Shown piece by piece: positions 1 to 9,746 of a stretch of 14,510 nucleotides of DNA. The number at the start of each line of letters is the position of its first letter. The first letter of the stretch is position 1. The notes under the pieces were generated by a model that worked only from the letters and a program-made list of their open reading frames with translations, was not told the DNA's origin and did not search any database. Position numbers and translations under genes: made by a program. Source of the DNA: Treponema sp. (GTDB lineage: Bacteria; Spirochaetota; Spirochaetia; Treponematales; Treponemataceae); the NCBI GenBank assembly GCA_017453705.1, contig JAFTEK010000377.1, positions 1-14,510 of the forward strand. The letters run 5' to 3'.

Positions 1-334
1 GCTTGCGTCCGTCAACACCAAGCGTATCCTTCGTTCCGCGGATGATATGATAGCGGACACCAGGAAGATCCTTGACACGTCCACCACGGACGAGAACGAC
101 AGAGTGCTCCTGCAGGTTATGCCCGATTCCCGGAATATATGCAGTCACTTCAATTCCATTGCTCAAGCGTACACGAGCAATCTTCCTAAGAGCCGAATTC
201 GGCTTTTTCGGGGTCTGGGTCATAACACGGGTACAAACGCCCCGCTTCTGCGGACAAGAATCAAGCGCGGGAGCTTTGGTTCTGTTGGCCGCTGACTTGC
301 GTCCCTTGCGAATCAATTGATTTATTGTAGGCAT
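1..334 (-). CDS. rpsL: Ribosomal protein S12, 3' end cut off by the window edge
   Basis: S12 is a 30S subunit protein at the decoding centre that helps monitor codon-anticodon pairing; certain substitutions in it give streptomycin resistance. The visible 111 residues carry the family core: [11 protein letters not shown] near residues 27-37, [11 protein letters not shown] at 41-51, GHNLQEHSV at 71-79 and [12 protein letters not shown] at 85-96. Lys43, Lys44 and Lys88, the usual streptomycin-resistance positions, are all wild type, so no resistance change is visible. Asp89 is the conserved residue that RimO methylthiolates in other bacteria. The ATG at 334 follows AGGAG by about 9 nt. S12 is usually about 124 aa, so some 12-13 codons lie off the window. 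It follows rpoC after a 130-nt spacer with a candidate promoter. In related genomes rpsG and often fusA follow (inference). Confidence 0.98.
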   Translation of the reverse strand, partial: MPTINQLIRKGRKSAANRTKAPALDSCPQKRGVCTRVMTQTPKKPNSALRKIARVRLSNGIEVTAYIPGIGHNLQEHSVVLVRGGRVKDLPGVRYHIIRGTKDTLGVDGRK

Positions 335-391
335 TGGCCTTTTCTCCTATTTAATGCCGGCAGCACTCCAGCTAAAATAATAAGTTTGAAT

Positions 392-431
392 AGTTTACCG
401 AATTCCCCCCAATTCCGTCAAGGGAATTCGG
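392..431 (-). promoter_or_regulatory. Candidate internal promoter with flanking inverted repeat, ahead of rpsL
   Basis: On the minus strand a -35-like TTGACG (416-421) and a -10-like TAAACT (392-397) are separated by 18 bp. A perfect 10-bp inverted repeat, CCGAATTCCC at 398-407 and GGGAATTCGG at 422-431, abuts the -10 on one side and the -35 on the other. This is what an operator-controlled promoter for the S12 genes would look like. The same bases can also form RNA hairpins: the 10-bp stem with a 14-nt loop, or an alternative 405-416/423-434 stem with one mismatch. No T-tract follows on the minus strand, so it is not a normal terminator. The promoter reading is inference; the repeat is seen directly. 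Confidence 0.45.
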
Positions 432-464
432 GGGAAAAGCAAACAAATCGACCGAACAGGCCGC

Positions 465-3400
465 TTAGTCTTCATCAGAAGCAGAAGCCATGCTCATCTC
501 AAGCATTTCGCGACGGCTCTCTTCCTCCTGCCTCTCTCTCTCCTCGTCAATCCTGCGCTGCTCAAGGATTTCCTCCATCCTGGCATCCAAATCCGCATTG
601 GAGCTGTCGGACAGCTTAACGTGAGAATACTGCCTCATGCCGGTACCAGCCGGAATCATGTGGCCAATTATCACGTTCTCCTTAAGACCTCGCAGGTGGT
701 CAACAGAGTCCTTGATAGCGGCGGTAGTAAGCACACGGGTGGTCTCCTGGAAAGAAGACGCGGAAATAAAGGAATCCGTTCCGAGCGCGGCCTTGGAAAT
801 ACCCAGGAACATAGGCTTGGCTATAGCCGGCTCTCCTCCCTTCTGCGCAACCCTCTCATTCTCAGCCCTGAATTCCCACTTGTCCACCTGATCGCCAAAG
901 ATAAACTTGGTGTCACCAACAGAGACAATCTCGACCTTCTTGAGCATCTGCCTGATGATGATTCCGATGTGCTTATCGTTTATCTTTACGCCCTGTGCGC
1001 GGTAAACGGACTGAATCTGATCCATAAGGAAGTTCTGAAGCTCGTTCTCACCCTGAATCTCAAGAACCTCGTGCGGATCGGCCACACCGTCACAAAGCAT
1101 TTCACCGGCTTCAACCCAGTCACCATCACGGACCAAAAGCCGCTTGGTAATAGGAATCTGGTGCTCATGCTTTCGGTCATACTCGCCTACTACGGTTATA
1201 GTCCTCTTGCCCTTCATAATCTTGCCGAACTTGACAGTTCCGGCAATCTTGGCAAGAACAGTCGGATCCTTTGGCTTACGAGCCTCGAACAGCTCGGAAA
1301 CGCGCGGAAGACCCAGCGTGATGTCATTGGCCTTTGTAGCGGACTTCTTGATAGAAGCAAGGATATCCCCCTGGGAAACAGCCTGCCCATCCTCGACGAT
1401 AAGGCGGGCGCCAGTAGGCATATAATAGCTTCCCAGCTCGTTTCCTGCATCATCGGTTATGCTGATTCGCGGCTGCTTTGTCTCCAGGTGCAAGGCACTG
1501 ATATAGTTGTTGACATTGCCCGTCTCTTCATCCTTAACAGCCTCAAGGGTCTCGCCCGCTATGATTTCCTCATAGTGGACTATGCCCGACTGCTCCGCAA
1601 TAATCGGCTCATTGTGAGCCTCAAACTCACCAATGGGAACCTTTGCGTTGACGACACAAGAAGCATTAACAAAGTCCTTGTAAATCGTTGAGCCGTTGTC
1701 TATCGTGATCTTCTGGTCATTGCTGACCAGGTAGATTGTCTTTCCAGAATCAACTATCAAGACAAATCCAGAATCAGAGGCGACGACATCCTCCCCCCCA
1801 TGCTTAACAAGGGTGTTCCCCTTGCGGACAAAAGCACCTTCTTTAACAAGGACGCTATCTCCATTCTGAACCTCGTACTTGCCCAGAATCTTGGTAACAA
1901 CCATGAGACCACGGCGGGTAAAGAGCCAGTCGCCCTTTTCTGTCACGACATATCCCGGATACTCGTCACTGGCAAACTCGTCCCTGCTCTTTCGGCCAGA
2001 CACACTCTTTACGTAGACATCGTACTTCATCTTTATCTTGTTGTCATCAGAAGTCGTCTCCGCGGCACCTCCCGTATGGAAGGTACGAAGTGTAAGCTGG
2101 GTACCGGGCTGTCCGATTGACTGGGCGGCTATTGTACCAACAGCCTCGCCCACCTCGACTATCTTGTTGCGGGCAAGATCCTTGCCATAGCACTTGACAC
2201 AGATTCCGTACTTGCTCTCGCATGTAAGAACCGTGCGTAGCTTAACCTTCTCAACGCCAGCTTTGTCTATTCTCTCAGCAAGCTCCTCATCTATGTACTG
2301 GTTCACATCACACAGAAGCTCTCCAGAAACAGGATCCAGAACCCTCTCTATCGAATAATGCCCCTCTATGCGGCTGGCAAGGGACTCAACGATGGTCTCT
2401 CCGTCCTTTATGGCGGTATAGTCGATTCCGTTTATAGTTCCGCAGTCTTCTTCGGTTACGACCACGTTCTGCGACACATCGACAAGACGGCGGGGCAAGT
2501 AAACGGCATCAGCAGTCTTAAGAGCCGTATCCGAAAGTCCCTTTCTAGCTCCGTTCGTGGAGATAAAGAATTCTATAACAGAAAGACCTTCCTTAAAGTT
2601 GGCCCGTATAGGCAGCTCGATGATGTCACCGTTGGGCTTCTGCATCAAGCCGCGCATAGCCGCCAGCTGGGAAATCTGCTTCTTTGAACCGCGGGCACCA
2701 GAAGTGGCCATCATGTAAATCGTGTTGAAGCCGTCCTTATCCTTGGCAAGCTTGTCCATCATTATGTTGGTAAGCTTGTCATTAGCCTTAGTCCACACAT
2801 CGATGACACGATCATAGCGGTCGTTCTTGGTTATAGAGCCTCCGGCAAACTGGTCAACAATCTTCTTGACCTTCTCATTGGCCTTGTCAACAATCTCCTT
2901 CTTTTCCTCGGGAACAAGGATATCATCCATTGAGAGGGTCGCACCAAAGAAGGTCGCGTTCTTGTAGCCACACTCCTTTATCGCGTCAAGCATCTTTATC
3001 GTAAGCCATGCGCCCTTGGCGTGGTACACGTCCTCGATCATAGACTTGAGCTTCTTGTCGTTCATCTGTTCATTGTAGAAGTCAACCTCATCAGGCATGG
3101 CCTCGTTAAAGCGCAGACGACCGGCGGAAGTAAGCACGTACAACGAATCTGGATCAGGGTCAGCGTGAACCTTCTTGCTCATCACGCTCCTATGAATCTT
3201 TATCTCTGCCTGCCACTCAATCGCACCAGAAGCCGCCGCAAGGCGAACTTCATCAGTGGAGCTAAAGAGTTTGCCAGTACCCTTGGCACCCGGCTTTATG
3301 CTGGTCATATAGTAGATTCCAAGAACCATGTCCTGGGACGGGTAAACAATGGAATTACCATTAGCCGGGTCAAGCAGGTTACGGGCAGAGAGCATGAGGG

Positions 3401-4814
3401 TCCAGCATTCCATCTGAGCGGCCTGGGTCAGCGGAACATGGATGGCCATCTGGTCTCCATCAAAGTCCGCGTTGAAAGCCTTACATGCAAGCGGGTGCAG
3501 CTTAAGCGCCTTTCCCGGAACAAGAACCGGCTCAAAGGCCTGGATTCCCAGACGGTGCAAGGTCGGAGCACGGTTGAGCATGACAGGGTGCTCACGCACA
3601 ACCTCGTCCAGAATGGCATAGACCTCAGGGGACTCGCTCTCCACAAGGGTCTTTGCCTTCTTTATGTTAAAGACCACACCCTTGTCAACAAGCTTCTTCT
3701 GGAGGAAAGGCTTAAACAGCTCCAGAGCCATCTTCTCCGGCAGACCGCACTGCCACAGCTTAAGCTCAGGGCCACAGACAATAACCGAGCGTCCTGAATA
3801 GTCAACACGCTTTCCAAGCAGGTTCTGCCTAAAGCGTCCCTGCTTTCCCTTGAGCATATCGCTTATCGACTTAAGAGGACGGTTGGAAGCCCCCTTCACA
3901 ACTTTCTGATGCCTCTTGGTATTATCAAAGAGCGCGTCAACAGCTTCCTGCAGCATACGCTTCTCGTTCCTGACAATCACATCAGGGGCAGAAAGCTGGA
4001 GCAGCCTCTTAAGGCGGTTGTTGCGGTTTATCACACGACGGTAGAGGTCATTCAAGTCAGATGTCGCAAACCTTCCTCCGTCCAGCTGCACCATCGGGCG
4101 CAAATCCGGGGGAATGACAGGGATGACATCCAGAATCATCCAGCTGGCCTTGTTGCCTGACGCACGGAAGTCCTCTACGATACCTATCCTCTTGAGAAGC
4201 CTCTTGTCACTCTTGGTTCCCTTCTCCACCATCTTGGCGCGCAGCTCCACAGCCAGGGCATCCAAGTCCAAGTTGTCCAGCAGGGTCTTTATGGCTTCCG
4301 CACCCTGCCCAGCAGTGAAGGCACCGTTGTTGCGCTCCATCTCCGCGTTGTACTCGTCCTCGGTCAGCAACTGGTTCTTCTTCAAGTCCGTGTCGCCCGG
4401 ATCAATGACAATGTACTTCTCGTAATAGAGGACTGACCTCAAGTGCGCAACCTGAAGATCAAGCAGCAGCCCCATGCGGCTGGGAACCGCATGGTAATAC
4501 CATATATGGCTTACAGGGGCAGCAAGCTCTATGTGCCCTGTCCTCTCACGGCGAACCTTGAAGTGCGTCACCTCAACGCCACAGCGGTCACAGACTATTC
4601 CCTTGTAGCGGATGCTCTTGAACTTACCGCAGTAGCACTCCCACTCTTTTGTCGTACCAAAAATACGCTCACAAAAAAGACCGTCCCTCTCCGGGCGAAG
4701 CGTCCTATAGTTAATGGTCTCCGGCTTCTTTACCTCACCATAAGACCATGCCCTGATGGTGTCAGGGGAAGACAGCTTTATCTGCAGGCTGGCAAAATCC
4801 TGAATATCACGCAT
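465..4814 (-). CDS. rpoC: DNA-directed RNA polymerase subunit beta'
   Basis: This is the beta' clamp and catalytic subunit of RNA polymerase, 1449 aa. Visible landmarks are the N-terminal zinc ribbon (Cys60, Cys62, Cys75, Cys78), the catalytic NADFDGDQM at 448-456 with Mg-binding Asp450, Asp452 and Asp454, the bridge helix around 750-777, and the second zinc site (Cys791, Cys865, Cys872, Cys875). The trigger loop is around 903-925 with His913, the counterpart of E. coli His936. A long beta-rich insert (about 920-1160) interrupts the trigger loop where E. coli has SI3, and is about 50 residues longer. The C-terminus ends in a charged Glu/Arg-rich segment (1412-1449). I chose the ATG at 4814 because MRDIQDF fits the family and AAGGAG lies just upstream. 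The start overlaps the rpoB stop by 8 bases, implying translational coupling. Confidence 0.99.
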   Translation of the reverse strand: MRDIQDFASLQIKLSSPDTIRAWSYGEVKKPETINYRTLRPERDGLFCERIFGTTKEWECYCGKFKSIRYKGIVCDRCGVEVTHFKVRRERTGHIELAAPVSHIWYYHAVPSRMGLLLDLQVAHLRSVLYYEKYIVIDPGDTDLKKNQLLTEDEYNAEMERNNGAFTAGQGAEAIKTLLDNLDLDALAVELRAKMVEKGTKSDKRLLKRIGIVEDFRASGNKASWMILDVIPVIPPDLRPMVQLDGGRFATSDLNDLYRRVINRNNRLKRLLQLSAPDVIVRNEKRMLQEAVDALFDNTKRHQKVVKGASNRPLKSISDMLKGKQGRFRQNLLGKRVDYSGRSVIVCGPELKLWQCGLPEKMALELFKPFLQKKLVDKGVVFNIKKAKTLVESESPEVYAILDEVVREHPVMLNRAPTLHRLGIQAFEPVLVPGKALKLHPLACKAFNADFDGDQMAIHVPLTQAAQMECWTLMLSARNLLDPANGNSIVYPSQDMVLGIYYMTSIKPGAKGTGKLFSSTDEVRLAAASGAIEWQAEIKIHRSVMSKKVHADPDPDSLYVLTSAGRLRFNEAMPDEVDFYNEQMNDKKLKSMIEDVYHAKGAWLTIKMLDAIKECGYKNATFFGATLSMDDILVPEEKKEIVDKANEKVKKIVDQFAGGSITKNDRYDRVIDVWTKANDKLTNIMMDKLAKDKDGFNTIYMMATSGARGSKKQISQLAAMRGLMQKPNGDIIELPIRANFKEGLSVIEFFISTNGARKGLSDTALKTADAVYLPRRLVDVSQNVVVTEEDCGTINGIDYTAIKDGETIVESLASRIEGHYSIERVLDPVSGELLCDVNQYIDEELAERIDKAGVEKVKLRTVLTCESKYGICVKCYGKDLARNKIVEVGEAVGTIAAQSIGQPGTQLTLRTFHTGGAAETTSDDNKIKMKYDVYVKSVSGRKSRDEFASDEYPGYVVTEKGDWLFTRRGLMVVTKILGKYEVQNGDSVLVKEGAFVRKGNTLVKHGGEDVVASDSGFVLIVDSGKTIYLVSNDQKITIDNGSTIYKDFVNASCVVNAKVPIGEFEAHNEPIIAEQSGIVHYEEIIAGETLEAVKDEETGNVNNYISALHLETKQPRISITDDAGNELGSYYMPTGARLIVEDGQAVSQGDILASIKKSATKANDITLGLPRVSELFEARKPKDPTVLAKIAGTVKFGKIMKGKRTITVVGEYDRKHEHQIPITKRLLVRDGDWVEAGEMLCDGVADPHEVLEIQGENELQNFLMDQIQSVYRAQGVKINDKHIGIIIRQMLKKVEIVSVGDTKFIFGDQVDKWEFRAENERVAQKGGEPAIAKPMFLGISKAALGTDSFISASSFQETTRVLTTAAIKDSVDHLRGLKENVIIGHMIPAGTGMRQYSHVKLSDSSNADLDARMEEILEQRRIDEERERQEEESRREMLEMSMASASDED

Positions 4815-7800
4815 TTTCACTCTCCTTGTCGAATCCAGCTCCAATCTTGTTGATGATGTCCTGCTCACGCTCAGTCAGAGCGATCCTCTTGCCCTTGTCA
4901 TCGTAAATCGTGAAGTCCAGGGCAAGACCACGAAGTTCCTGCACCAAGACGTTGAATGACTCAGGCACACCAATCATCATGCTTGGCTCACCCTTGACCA
5001 GCGACTCGTAAGCCTTGGAACGGCCAGTCATGTCGTCGGACTTTATCGTCATCATTTCCTGCAGGGTGTTAGCGGCTCCATAAGCCTCAAGAGCCCATAC
5101 CTCCATCTCTCCAAGCCTCTGGCCTCCGAACTGGGCCTTTCCGCCAAGCGGCTGCTGGGTAACGAGGGAGTAAGGGCCTGTGGAACGGGCATGCATCTTA
5201 TCATCTACCAAGTGGTGCAGCTTCATGAAGTATATGACACCGACAAAAATCGGGTTGACAAAAGGCTCACCCGTAAGGCCGTCGTGCACAATCTGCTTGC
5301 AGTCAGGGCTTAAGCCAGCCTGCTTAAGCTTCTCGGCAATCTGCTCCTGGCTAGGAGTCTGGAAGGCCGGCGAGTCATACCACTCACCAAGAAGCATACC
5401 GGCGCGGCCAAGCTCGCTTTCCATTATCTGCCCGATATTCATACGAGACGGAACGCCCAGAGGGTTCAGACACACATCAAGAGGCGTACCGTCTTCCAAA
5501 TAAGGCATATCCTCAATAGGAAGAATACGCGCCACGACTCCCTTGTTTCCGTGACGGCCAGCCATCTTGTCACCGACAACGAGCTTCCTCTTGTCAGCGA
5601 TTACTACCTTGACCACCTCATCAACACCGGGGTTCAGCTCGTTGCCTTCCTTGCGGCTCAAACGCTGTATGTCAATGACAACGCCCTCAACACCATGCGG
5701 CAGGCGCAGGGAAGAATCACGTACTTCCTTCGCCTTCTCACCGAATATCGCGTTGAGCAGCTTGAACTCAGGCGTAGTCTCGCTGTCGTTCTTGGGTGTC
5801 ACCTTTCCAACGAGTATGTCACCTGAGCGAACCTTGGCACCAACGCGAACAATTCCTTCCGCGTCAAGGTTATCCAAAGTCTTTTCCGCCGTATTGGGAA
5901 CATCACGGGTAATCTTCTCAGGCCCCAGCTTAGTCTCTCGGATTTCAGTCTGGAACTCATGGATATGGACGGAAGTATACATATCCTCCTTGACAACCCT
6001 CTGGCTGATAAGAACCGCATCCTCGTAGTTGTATCCGTTCCACGGAACGAATCCGACCAAGATGTTGCGTCCCAGGGCAAGCTCCCCATTGAAAGTAGCA
6101 GGGCCGTCAGCTATAACCTGACCGGCATCCACATGCTCGCCCACCTGCACAATCGGGCGCTGGTGGTTAACAGTATCAGAGTTAGTCCGCTGGTACTTGA
6201 GCAGTATATACTCGTCCAGAGGAGCGGTCTTGTCACCCTTGGCCTCATCAGGACGGATGCGAATCTTGTCGCTCTCAACCCATACGACCTCGCCTGCCCT
6301 CTTTGCCTTGATTAGGACACCTGAGTCATAGGCGGTCTTTCCCTCCATGCCGGTTCCGACATGCGGAGGCTCCGGGAAGAGCAAGGGAACTGCCTGACGC
6401 TGCATGTTACAGCCCATGAGAGCGCGGTTAGCATCATCATGCTCCAGGAAGGGAACAAGAGAAGCGGAAACAGATATGACCTGTCTGGGCGACACATCCA
6501 TATAGTCAATGTCGTTGGCAGAACGGCTTGTATAGTCACCCTGGTGCCGGCATGAAACCAGGTCTGTGGGGAAGGAACCGTCATCTTTCATTCCCTCCGT
6601 GACCTGGCCGATGAAATGGTTGTCCTCATCCATCGCCGTCAGGTAATCAACATCCTTGGTGGCCTTTCCGTCCACGACCTTGCGGTATGGCTCCTCCAAA
6701 AAGCCGTACTCATTGACCTTTGTGAATATGGCGAGAGAAACGATAAGTCCGATGTTCGGGCCTTCAGGGGTCTCAATCGGGCACATCCTGCCATAGTGGG
6801 TATAGTGGACATCGCGGACTTCAAATCCTGCCCTGTCACGTGAAAGACCTCCCGGTCCGAGAGCGTTAAGGCGGCGCTTATGGGTAAGCTCTGAAAGCGG
6901 GTTACACTGATCCATGAACTGGGACAGCTGGGAAGAACCAAAGAATTCCTTGATGCTGGAGACTATCGGCTTTATGGAAATCAAGTCCTGGGGCTTGATT
7001 GTATCCACTTCCTTCAGGTTCATTCGATCCTTCGCAATCCTCTCCATGCGGGCGAAGGCAGTCTTGAACTGGACGGTCAAAAGCTCACCGACAGAGCGGA
7101 CACGGCGGTTGCCCAAGTGGTCTATGTCGTCAAGCCCCTTGTCACCGATATAAACCTCGATGAGGTGCTTCATCGTCAGTATTATGTCACGCGGCACAAG
7201 GACGGTCTCATCCTCACCGGCCAAGCCCTGCTCAGGCGCAATCTCAGGGCCATAGTAGCCAAAAATCTTGCTTAGCTTATAGCGTCCAACCTTGCCCAAG
7301 TCATAACGGCGGCCGGAGAAGAACATTGAATTTATTTCTTTCTCGGCGGCATCAAAAGTTGTCGGCTCGCCCGGACGCAGCACCTCATAGACCTTTGCTA
7401 TGCAGTCCTCTTTTGAAGGCTCATCTATGTCCGCACGAGCGCCTTCCTTGCTAAAGATGATCTCCTCGCGATCAAAGCAGTTTACGATAATCTCACTGTC
7501 AAGCGAGGGGTTGGACTCCTCCTTGTTCTTCTTGTCCGCCCTGGCATTGAAAGATATGAGCCTGACACTGGCAATCTGATTGGCAACAAGCTCATCCACA
7601 TCGTGGGACTGGAGCTTGTGACCCGCACGGAATATAACCTTGTCCTCTCCATCCTCGCCCTTGAATGTAACAGGAGCCGCAAGGACGCGTCCCACCAGAG
7701 GCTCCCTGTCCTTTGCTTCAGATGAAACGGCGAAATCCTCGCTCTTGTAAAAACACCCGATGATTTTCTCACGTGTGGAAAAATCAAAGCCGGGCTTCTC

Positions 7801-8427
7801 AGGATCGCTTATTGCACGGAGGAAAACAGTTCCGAGTATTTTCTTCTTTCTATCTATCTTAGCGTAAATGAGTTCCTTCTTCTGGTCAATCTCAAACTCA
7901 AGCCATGAGCCACGGTATGGGATAATGCGGCTGGAGTACACGCCCTTGTCGTGCTGGAAAATGACTCCCGGAGAGCGGTGTATCTGGCTTACGACGACAC
8001 GCTCAGCACCATTAACGATGAAGGTTCCGCGGTCAGTCATAAGGGGAACATCGCCCATATATATCTCTTTCTGCATGATTGTGCCGCTGTCATTCAATAT
8101 GAGCGAGATGTTCGCCTTGAGCGGCACATTATAGGTTATGCCCTTTTTCTTGCACTCGATTTCGGAATTCTTAATGTTGTCAAAGTCCAGGCTGTACGAG
8201 TCGAATTCCAAAGTCATCGTCTCGTCCTGGTTGGTTATCGGAAATGTAGAGGTAAAGACCTCCTGAAGTCCCTGGTTCAAAGGCTTCTCGCCCTTGGCAA
8301 GCTTCTCCCTCTGAATAAAGCTCTCGGAGGAAGAAGGCTGAATATCCACCAGATTCGGAAGGGGCATGAAATCCTTAATGTCCTTGCCGATATACTGCCT
8401 TACAATTTTTTTGGTCTTTGCGTACAT
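4807..8427 (-). CDS. rpoB: DNA-directed RNA polymerase subunit beta
   Basis: This is the beta subunit of RNA polymerase, 1206 aa, which pairs with beta' to form the active-site channel. Rifampicin cluster I is at 497-524 ([19 protein letters not shown], then [10 protein letters not shown]). The position matching E. coli Ser531 is Asn521, and E. coli Asn518 is replaced by Cys508; the Asp516 and His526 equivalents are kept. Other landmarks are [10 protein letters not shown] (532-541), [14 protein letters not shown] (549-562), [12 protein letters not shown] (797-808), and [13 protein letters not shown] (952-964) with Lys954 and Lys962 matching E. coli Lys1065 and Lys1073. The C-terminal clamp segment [20 protein letters not shown] is at 1095-1114. 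The ATG at 8427 follows GAGG by about 6 nt; a longer in-frame reading starts at a TTG without a ribosome-binding site. A 241-nt structured spacer separates it from rplL. Confidence 0.99.
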   Translation of the reverse strand: MYAKTKKIVRQYIGKDIKDFMPLPNLVDIQPSSSESFIQREKLAKGEKPLNQGLQEVFTSTFPITNQDETMTLEFDSYSLDFDNIKNSEIECKKKGITYNVPLKANISLILNDSGTIMQKEIYMGDVPLMTDRGTFIVNGAERVVVSQIHRSPGVIFQHDKGVYSSRIIPYRGSWLEFEIDQKKELIYAKIDRKKKILGTVFLRAISDPEKPGFDFSTREKIIGCFYKSEDFAVSSEAKDREPLVGRVLAAPVTFKGEDGEDKVIFRAGHKLQSHDVDELVANQIASVRLISFNARADKKNKEESNPSLDSEIIVNCFDREEIIFSKEGARADIDEPSKEDCIAKVYEVLRPGEPTTFDAAEKEINSMFFSGRRYDLGKVGRYKLSKIFGYYGPEIAPEQGLAGEDETVLVPRDIILTMKHLIEVYIGDKGLDDIDHLGNRRVRSVGELLTVQFKTAFARMERIAKDRMNLKEVDTIKPQDLISIKPIVSSIKEFFGSSQLSQFMDQCNPLSELTHKRRLNALGPGGLSRDRAGFEVRDVHYTHYGRMCPIETPEGPNIGLIVSLAIFTKVNEYGFLEEPYRKVVDGKATKDVDYLTAMDEDNHFIGQVTEGMKDDGSFPTDLVSCRHQGDYTSRSANDIDYMDVSPRQVISVSASLVPFLEHDDANRALMGCNMQRQAVPLLFPEPPHVGTGMEGKTAYDSGVLIKAKRAGEVVWVESDKIRIRPDEAKGDKTAPLDEYILLKYQRTNSDTVNHQRPIVQVGEHVDAGQVIADGPATFNGELALGRNILVGFVPWNGYNYEDAVLISQRVVKEDMYTSVHIHEFQTEIRETKLGPEKITRDVPNTAEKTLDNLDAEGIVRVGAKVRSGDILVGKVTPKNDSETTPEFKLLNAIFGEKAKEVRDSSLRLPHGVEGVVIDIQRLSRKEGNELNPGVDEVVKVVIADKRKLVVGDKMAGRHGNKGVVARILPIEDMPYLEDGTPLDVCLNPLGVPSRMNIGQIMESELGRAGMLLGEWYDSPAFQTPSQEQIAEKLKQAGLSPDCKQIVHDGLTGEPFVNPIFVGVIYFMKLHHLVDDKMHARSTGPYSLVTQQPLGGKAQFGGQRLGEMEVWALEAYGAANTLQEMMTIKSDDMTGRSKAYESLVKGEPSMMIGVPESFNVLVQELRGLALDFTIYDDKGKRIALTEREQDIINKIGAGFDKESENA

Positions 8428-8474
8428 CAAATACCTCGCGGGTTTTCGGGACTGATACCTCAAGAACCGCAGCA

Positions 8475-8505
8475 AGCAAAAACTTTGCTCTACACGAGAT
8501 CTCGT
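8475..8505 (-). promoter_or_regulatory. Two small inverted repeats in the rpoB leader
   Basis: A perfect 12-bp palindrome, ACGAGATCTCGT, lies at 8494-8505. A second inverted repeat, AGCAAA/TTTGCT with a 3-nt loop, lies at 8475-8489. Both sit 48-78 nt ahead of the rpoB start, in RNA transcribed with rplL and rpoB. They could fold into small hairpins below the two larger ones in the same spacer. Function is unknown. Confidence 0.4.
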
Positions 8506-8511
8506 AGGCTC

Positions 8512-8571
8512 TCACGGAAGTCCGCTGCCGTATGGGAGTGACTGCCCCGGCCCCATAATCCGGACTAGTGA
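8512..8571 (-). promoter_or_regulatory. Long imperfect hairpin in the rplL-rpoB spacer
   Basis: Three nested complementary blocks lie one inside the next: TCAC/GTGA (8512-8515 with 8568-8571), AGTCCG/CGGACT (8519-8524 with 8561-8566) and TATGGG/CCCATA (8531-8536 with 8552-8557). Together they give a 16-bp stem broken by internal loops and a 15-nt apical loop. No T-tract follows on the minus strand, so simple intrinsic termination is unlikely. In E. coli the same spacer carries an attenuator and an RNase III site. A processing, attenuation or autoregulatory role here is inference. Confidence 0.55.
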
Positions 8572-8584
8572 TTTTCAAATACAC

Positions 8585-8619
8585 AGCAAACCTTCGGGGT
8601 GTACCCCCAAAGGCTTGCT
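8585..8619 (-). promoter_or_regulatory. Strong 15-bp hairpin downstream of rplL
   Basis: On the minus-strand RNA, 8605-8619 pairs with 8585-8599 over 15 bp, including two G-U pairs, with the 5-nt loop GTACA. On the plus strand the two wobble positions would be mismatches, so the fold favours the minus-strand transcript. It begins about 50 nt after the rplL stop. The following bases (GTGTATTTG) are not a good T-tract, so it looks more like a processing, stabilising or partial-attenuation element that sets rpoBC expression below rplL. Confidence 0.65.
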
Positions 8620-8668
8620 ATAAGAGTTGCTCTATAATCTGTCTTGAATGCAAACTGCCACAGGCAAT

Positions 8669-9040
8669 TTACTTCTTGCTCGCCTTTCCACCAGCAGCCT
8701 CGATGTCGGCAATCATCTTGTCGGCATCAGCCTTGGAAACGCCTTCCTTCAACGGCTTAGGCGCACCCTCGACGAGAGCCTTTGCCTCGCCCAGTCCAAG
8801 TCCGGTAATCGTGCGAACAACCTTGATGACGGCAATCTTCTTTGCAGCATCAAAAGAATCGAGAGTAACGGTGAACTCACTCTGCTCTTCAGCAGCAGGA
8901 GCAGCAGGGCCTGCGGCAACAGCAACAGGAGCAGCAGCGGTAACACCAAACTTCTCCTCCATAGCCTTTACCAAATCAGCAGCCTGCTGAACCGTCATGT
9001 TGGCAATCGCGTCCAAAATCTCATCATTAGAAAGTGCCAT
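8669..9040 (-). CDS. rplL: Ribosomal protein L7/L12
   Basis: L7/L12 is the multicopy stalk protein of the 50S subunit that recruits and stimulates translational GTPases. At 123 aa it has normal length and layout: an N-terminal L10-binding dimerisation domain (1-33, with [20 protein letters not shown]), an Ala/Pro/Gly hinge (35-50), and the C-terminal globular domain (54-123, with [19 protein letters not shown] and [22 protein letters not shown]). I chose the ATG at 9040 because MALSNDEIL matches family starts and GGAG lies about 9 nt upstream; an in-frame ATG at 9055 overlaps that site. Long structured spacers precede it (142 nt) and follow it (241 nt), consistent with its need to be made in several copies per ribosome. 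Confidence 0.98.
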   Translation of the reverse strand: MALSNDEILDAIANMTVQQAADLVKAMEEKFGVTAAAPVAVAAGPAAPAAEEQSEFTVTLDSFDAAKKIAVIKVVRTITGLGLGEAKALVEGAPKPLKEGVSKADADKMIADIEAAGGKASKK

Positions 9041-9117
9041 AATTGTCTTCTCCATGACCATATATTGGTCGATATAAACCGGTCTTGCAGAGCGCAACAC
9101 ACAGAAACGCTTAACCT

Positions 9118-9169
9118 GCTTTCGACCTTACCCGCAGACAGTAATCAGCACGTCGAAGCCTGACTGCGG
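9118..9169 (-). promoter_or_regulatory. Interleaved inverted repeats in the rplJ-rplL spacer
   Basis: Two stems interlock. One pairs CCGCAGACAG (9132-9141) with CTGACTGCGG (9160-9169), nine pairs around a single mismatch. The other pairs 9118-9126 with 9152-9159, eight pairs with one bulged T, core TTCGAC/GTCGAA. The order of the arms is A-B-A'-B', so the stems either exclude each other or form a pseudoknot. A further 5-bp hairpin (GACCA/TGGTC, 9056-9070) sits just ahead of the rplL ribosome-binding site. Because rplA and rplJ overlap, there is no room for a classical L10 leader ahead of rplJ; this spacer is the nearest candidate control region (inference). Confidence 0.45.
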
Positions 9170-9182
9170 TTTAAATAAATTG

Positions 9183-9746
9183 TTAGTTCGCTGCGGGAGC
9201 CGCCTCGGCCACAGGTGCCGCCTCTGCCGATGCCTCGGCGGGAGCACCACCCTTCTTCTCGACGTAAGCCTGCAAGGTCGCGGCGAGCTGGCGGGCAGGT
9301 CCGTTGATGGCGGACATGAGCATAGCGATAAGCTGCTTCTTTCCGGGCAACTTCGAGAAAGCCTCAATCTTAGCCTGATCGTACAGCTCTTTCTCGACCC
9401 ACGCCCCCTTCACCTCAAGGCTCGGAGCATCCTTCTTGAAATCAAAAAGAATCTTCGCGACTTCGTTTGCGTCTTCCTTTACCATCGCGATGGCGGTCGG
9501 CCCCTTGAGGTAGTCGGACACAGCGTCAATCTTCATCTCATCAAACGCGACACGGGCAAAGTTATTCTTAAAAACCTTGAGCTGCGCATTCTTTTCCTTA
9601 AGGCTGTGGCGGAGCTTTGTAATCTGCTCAACCGTAAGCCCACGGTAATCAGCAAAGATAAAGTCCTCATATCCAGAAAGAATCTTCCTGGTCTCCTCGA
9701 TGGCGGCCGTCTTGGCCGGCTGAAGCTTCTTTGCAAGAACTGCCAT
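9183..9746 (-). CDS. rplJ: Ribosomal protein L10
   Basis: L10 is the base of the 50S stalk; it binds 23S rRNA near L11 and anchors L7/L12 dimers through its C-terminal helix. At 187 aa it is longer than E. coli L10 (165 aa). The rRNA-binding fold is clear: SGYEDFIFADYRGLTVEQIT (24-43), LKVFKNNFARVAF (56-68), LKGPTAIAM (80-88), and LPGKKQLIAMLMSAINGPARQLAATLQA (133-160) leading into the L12-binding helix. The extra length is a low-complexity Ala/Glu/Pro tail (167-187). The ATG at 9746 shares one base with the rplA stop (TAATG), with GGAGG placed inside rplA, so the two are probably translationally coupled. Confidence 0.98.
   Translation of the reverse strand: MAVLAKKLQPAKTAAIEETRKILSGYEDFIFADYRGLTVEQITKLRHSLKEKNAQLKVFKNNFARVAFDEMKIDAVSDYLKGPTAIAMVKEDANEVAKILFDFKKDAPSLEVKGAWVEKELYDQAKIEAFSKLPGKKQLIAMLMSAINGPARQLAATLQAYVEKKGGAPAEASAEAAPVAEAAPAAN

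Noticed and set aside
621..1691. Long plus-strand open frames opposite rpoC (also 3021-3797)
   Set aside because: They lie fully inside a conserved RNA polymerase gene, show no family motifs and have no ribosome-binding site or promoter.
8428..8475. 16-residue N-terminal extension of RpoB starting at a TTG
   Set aside because: There is no ribosome-binding site for it, while the ATG at 8427 has GAGG at good spacing. Similar extensions of rpoC (to 4868), rplL (to 9100), nusG (to 11689), secE (to 11876) and rpmG (to 12209) are rejected on the same grounds; those of secE and rpmG would also run into tRNA genes.
9070..9100. TTGCGC with a nearby TATATC as an internal promoter for rplL
   Set aside because: Hexamers are poor and the spacing is wrong.
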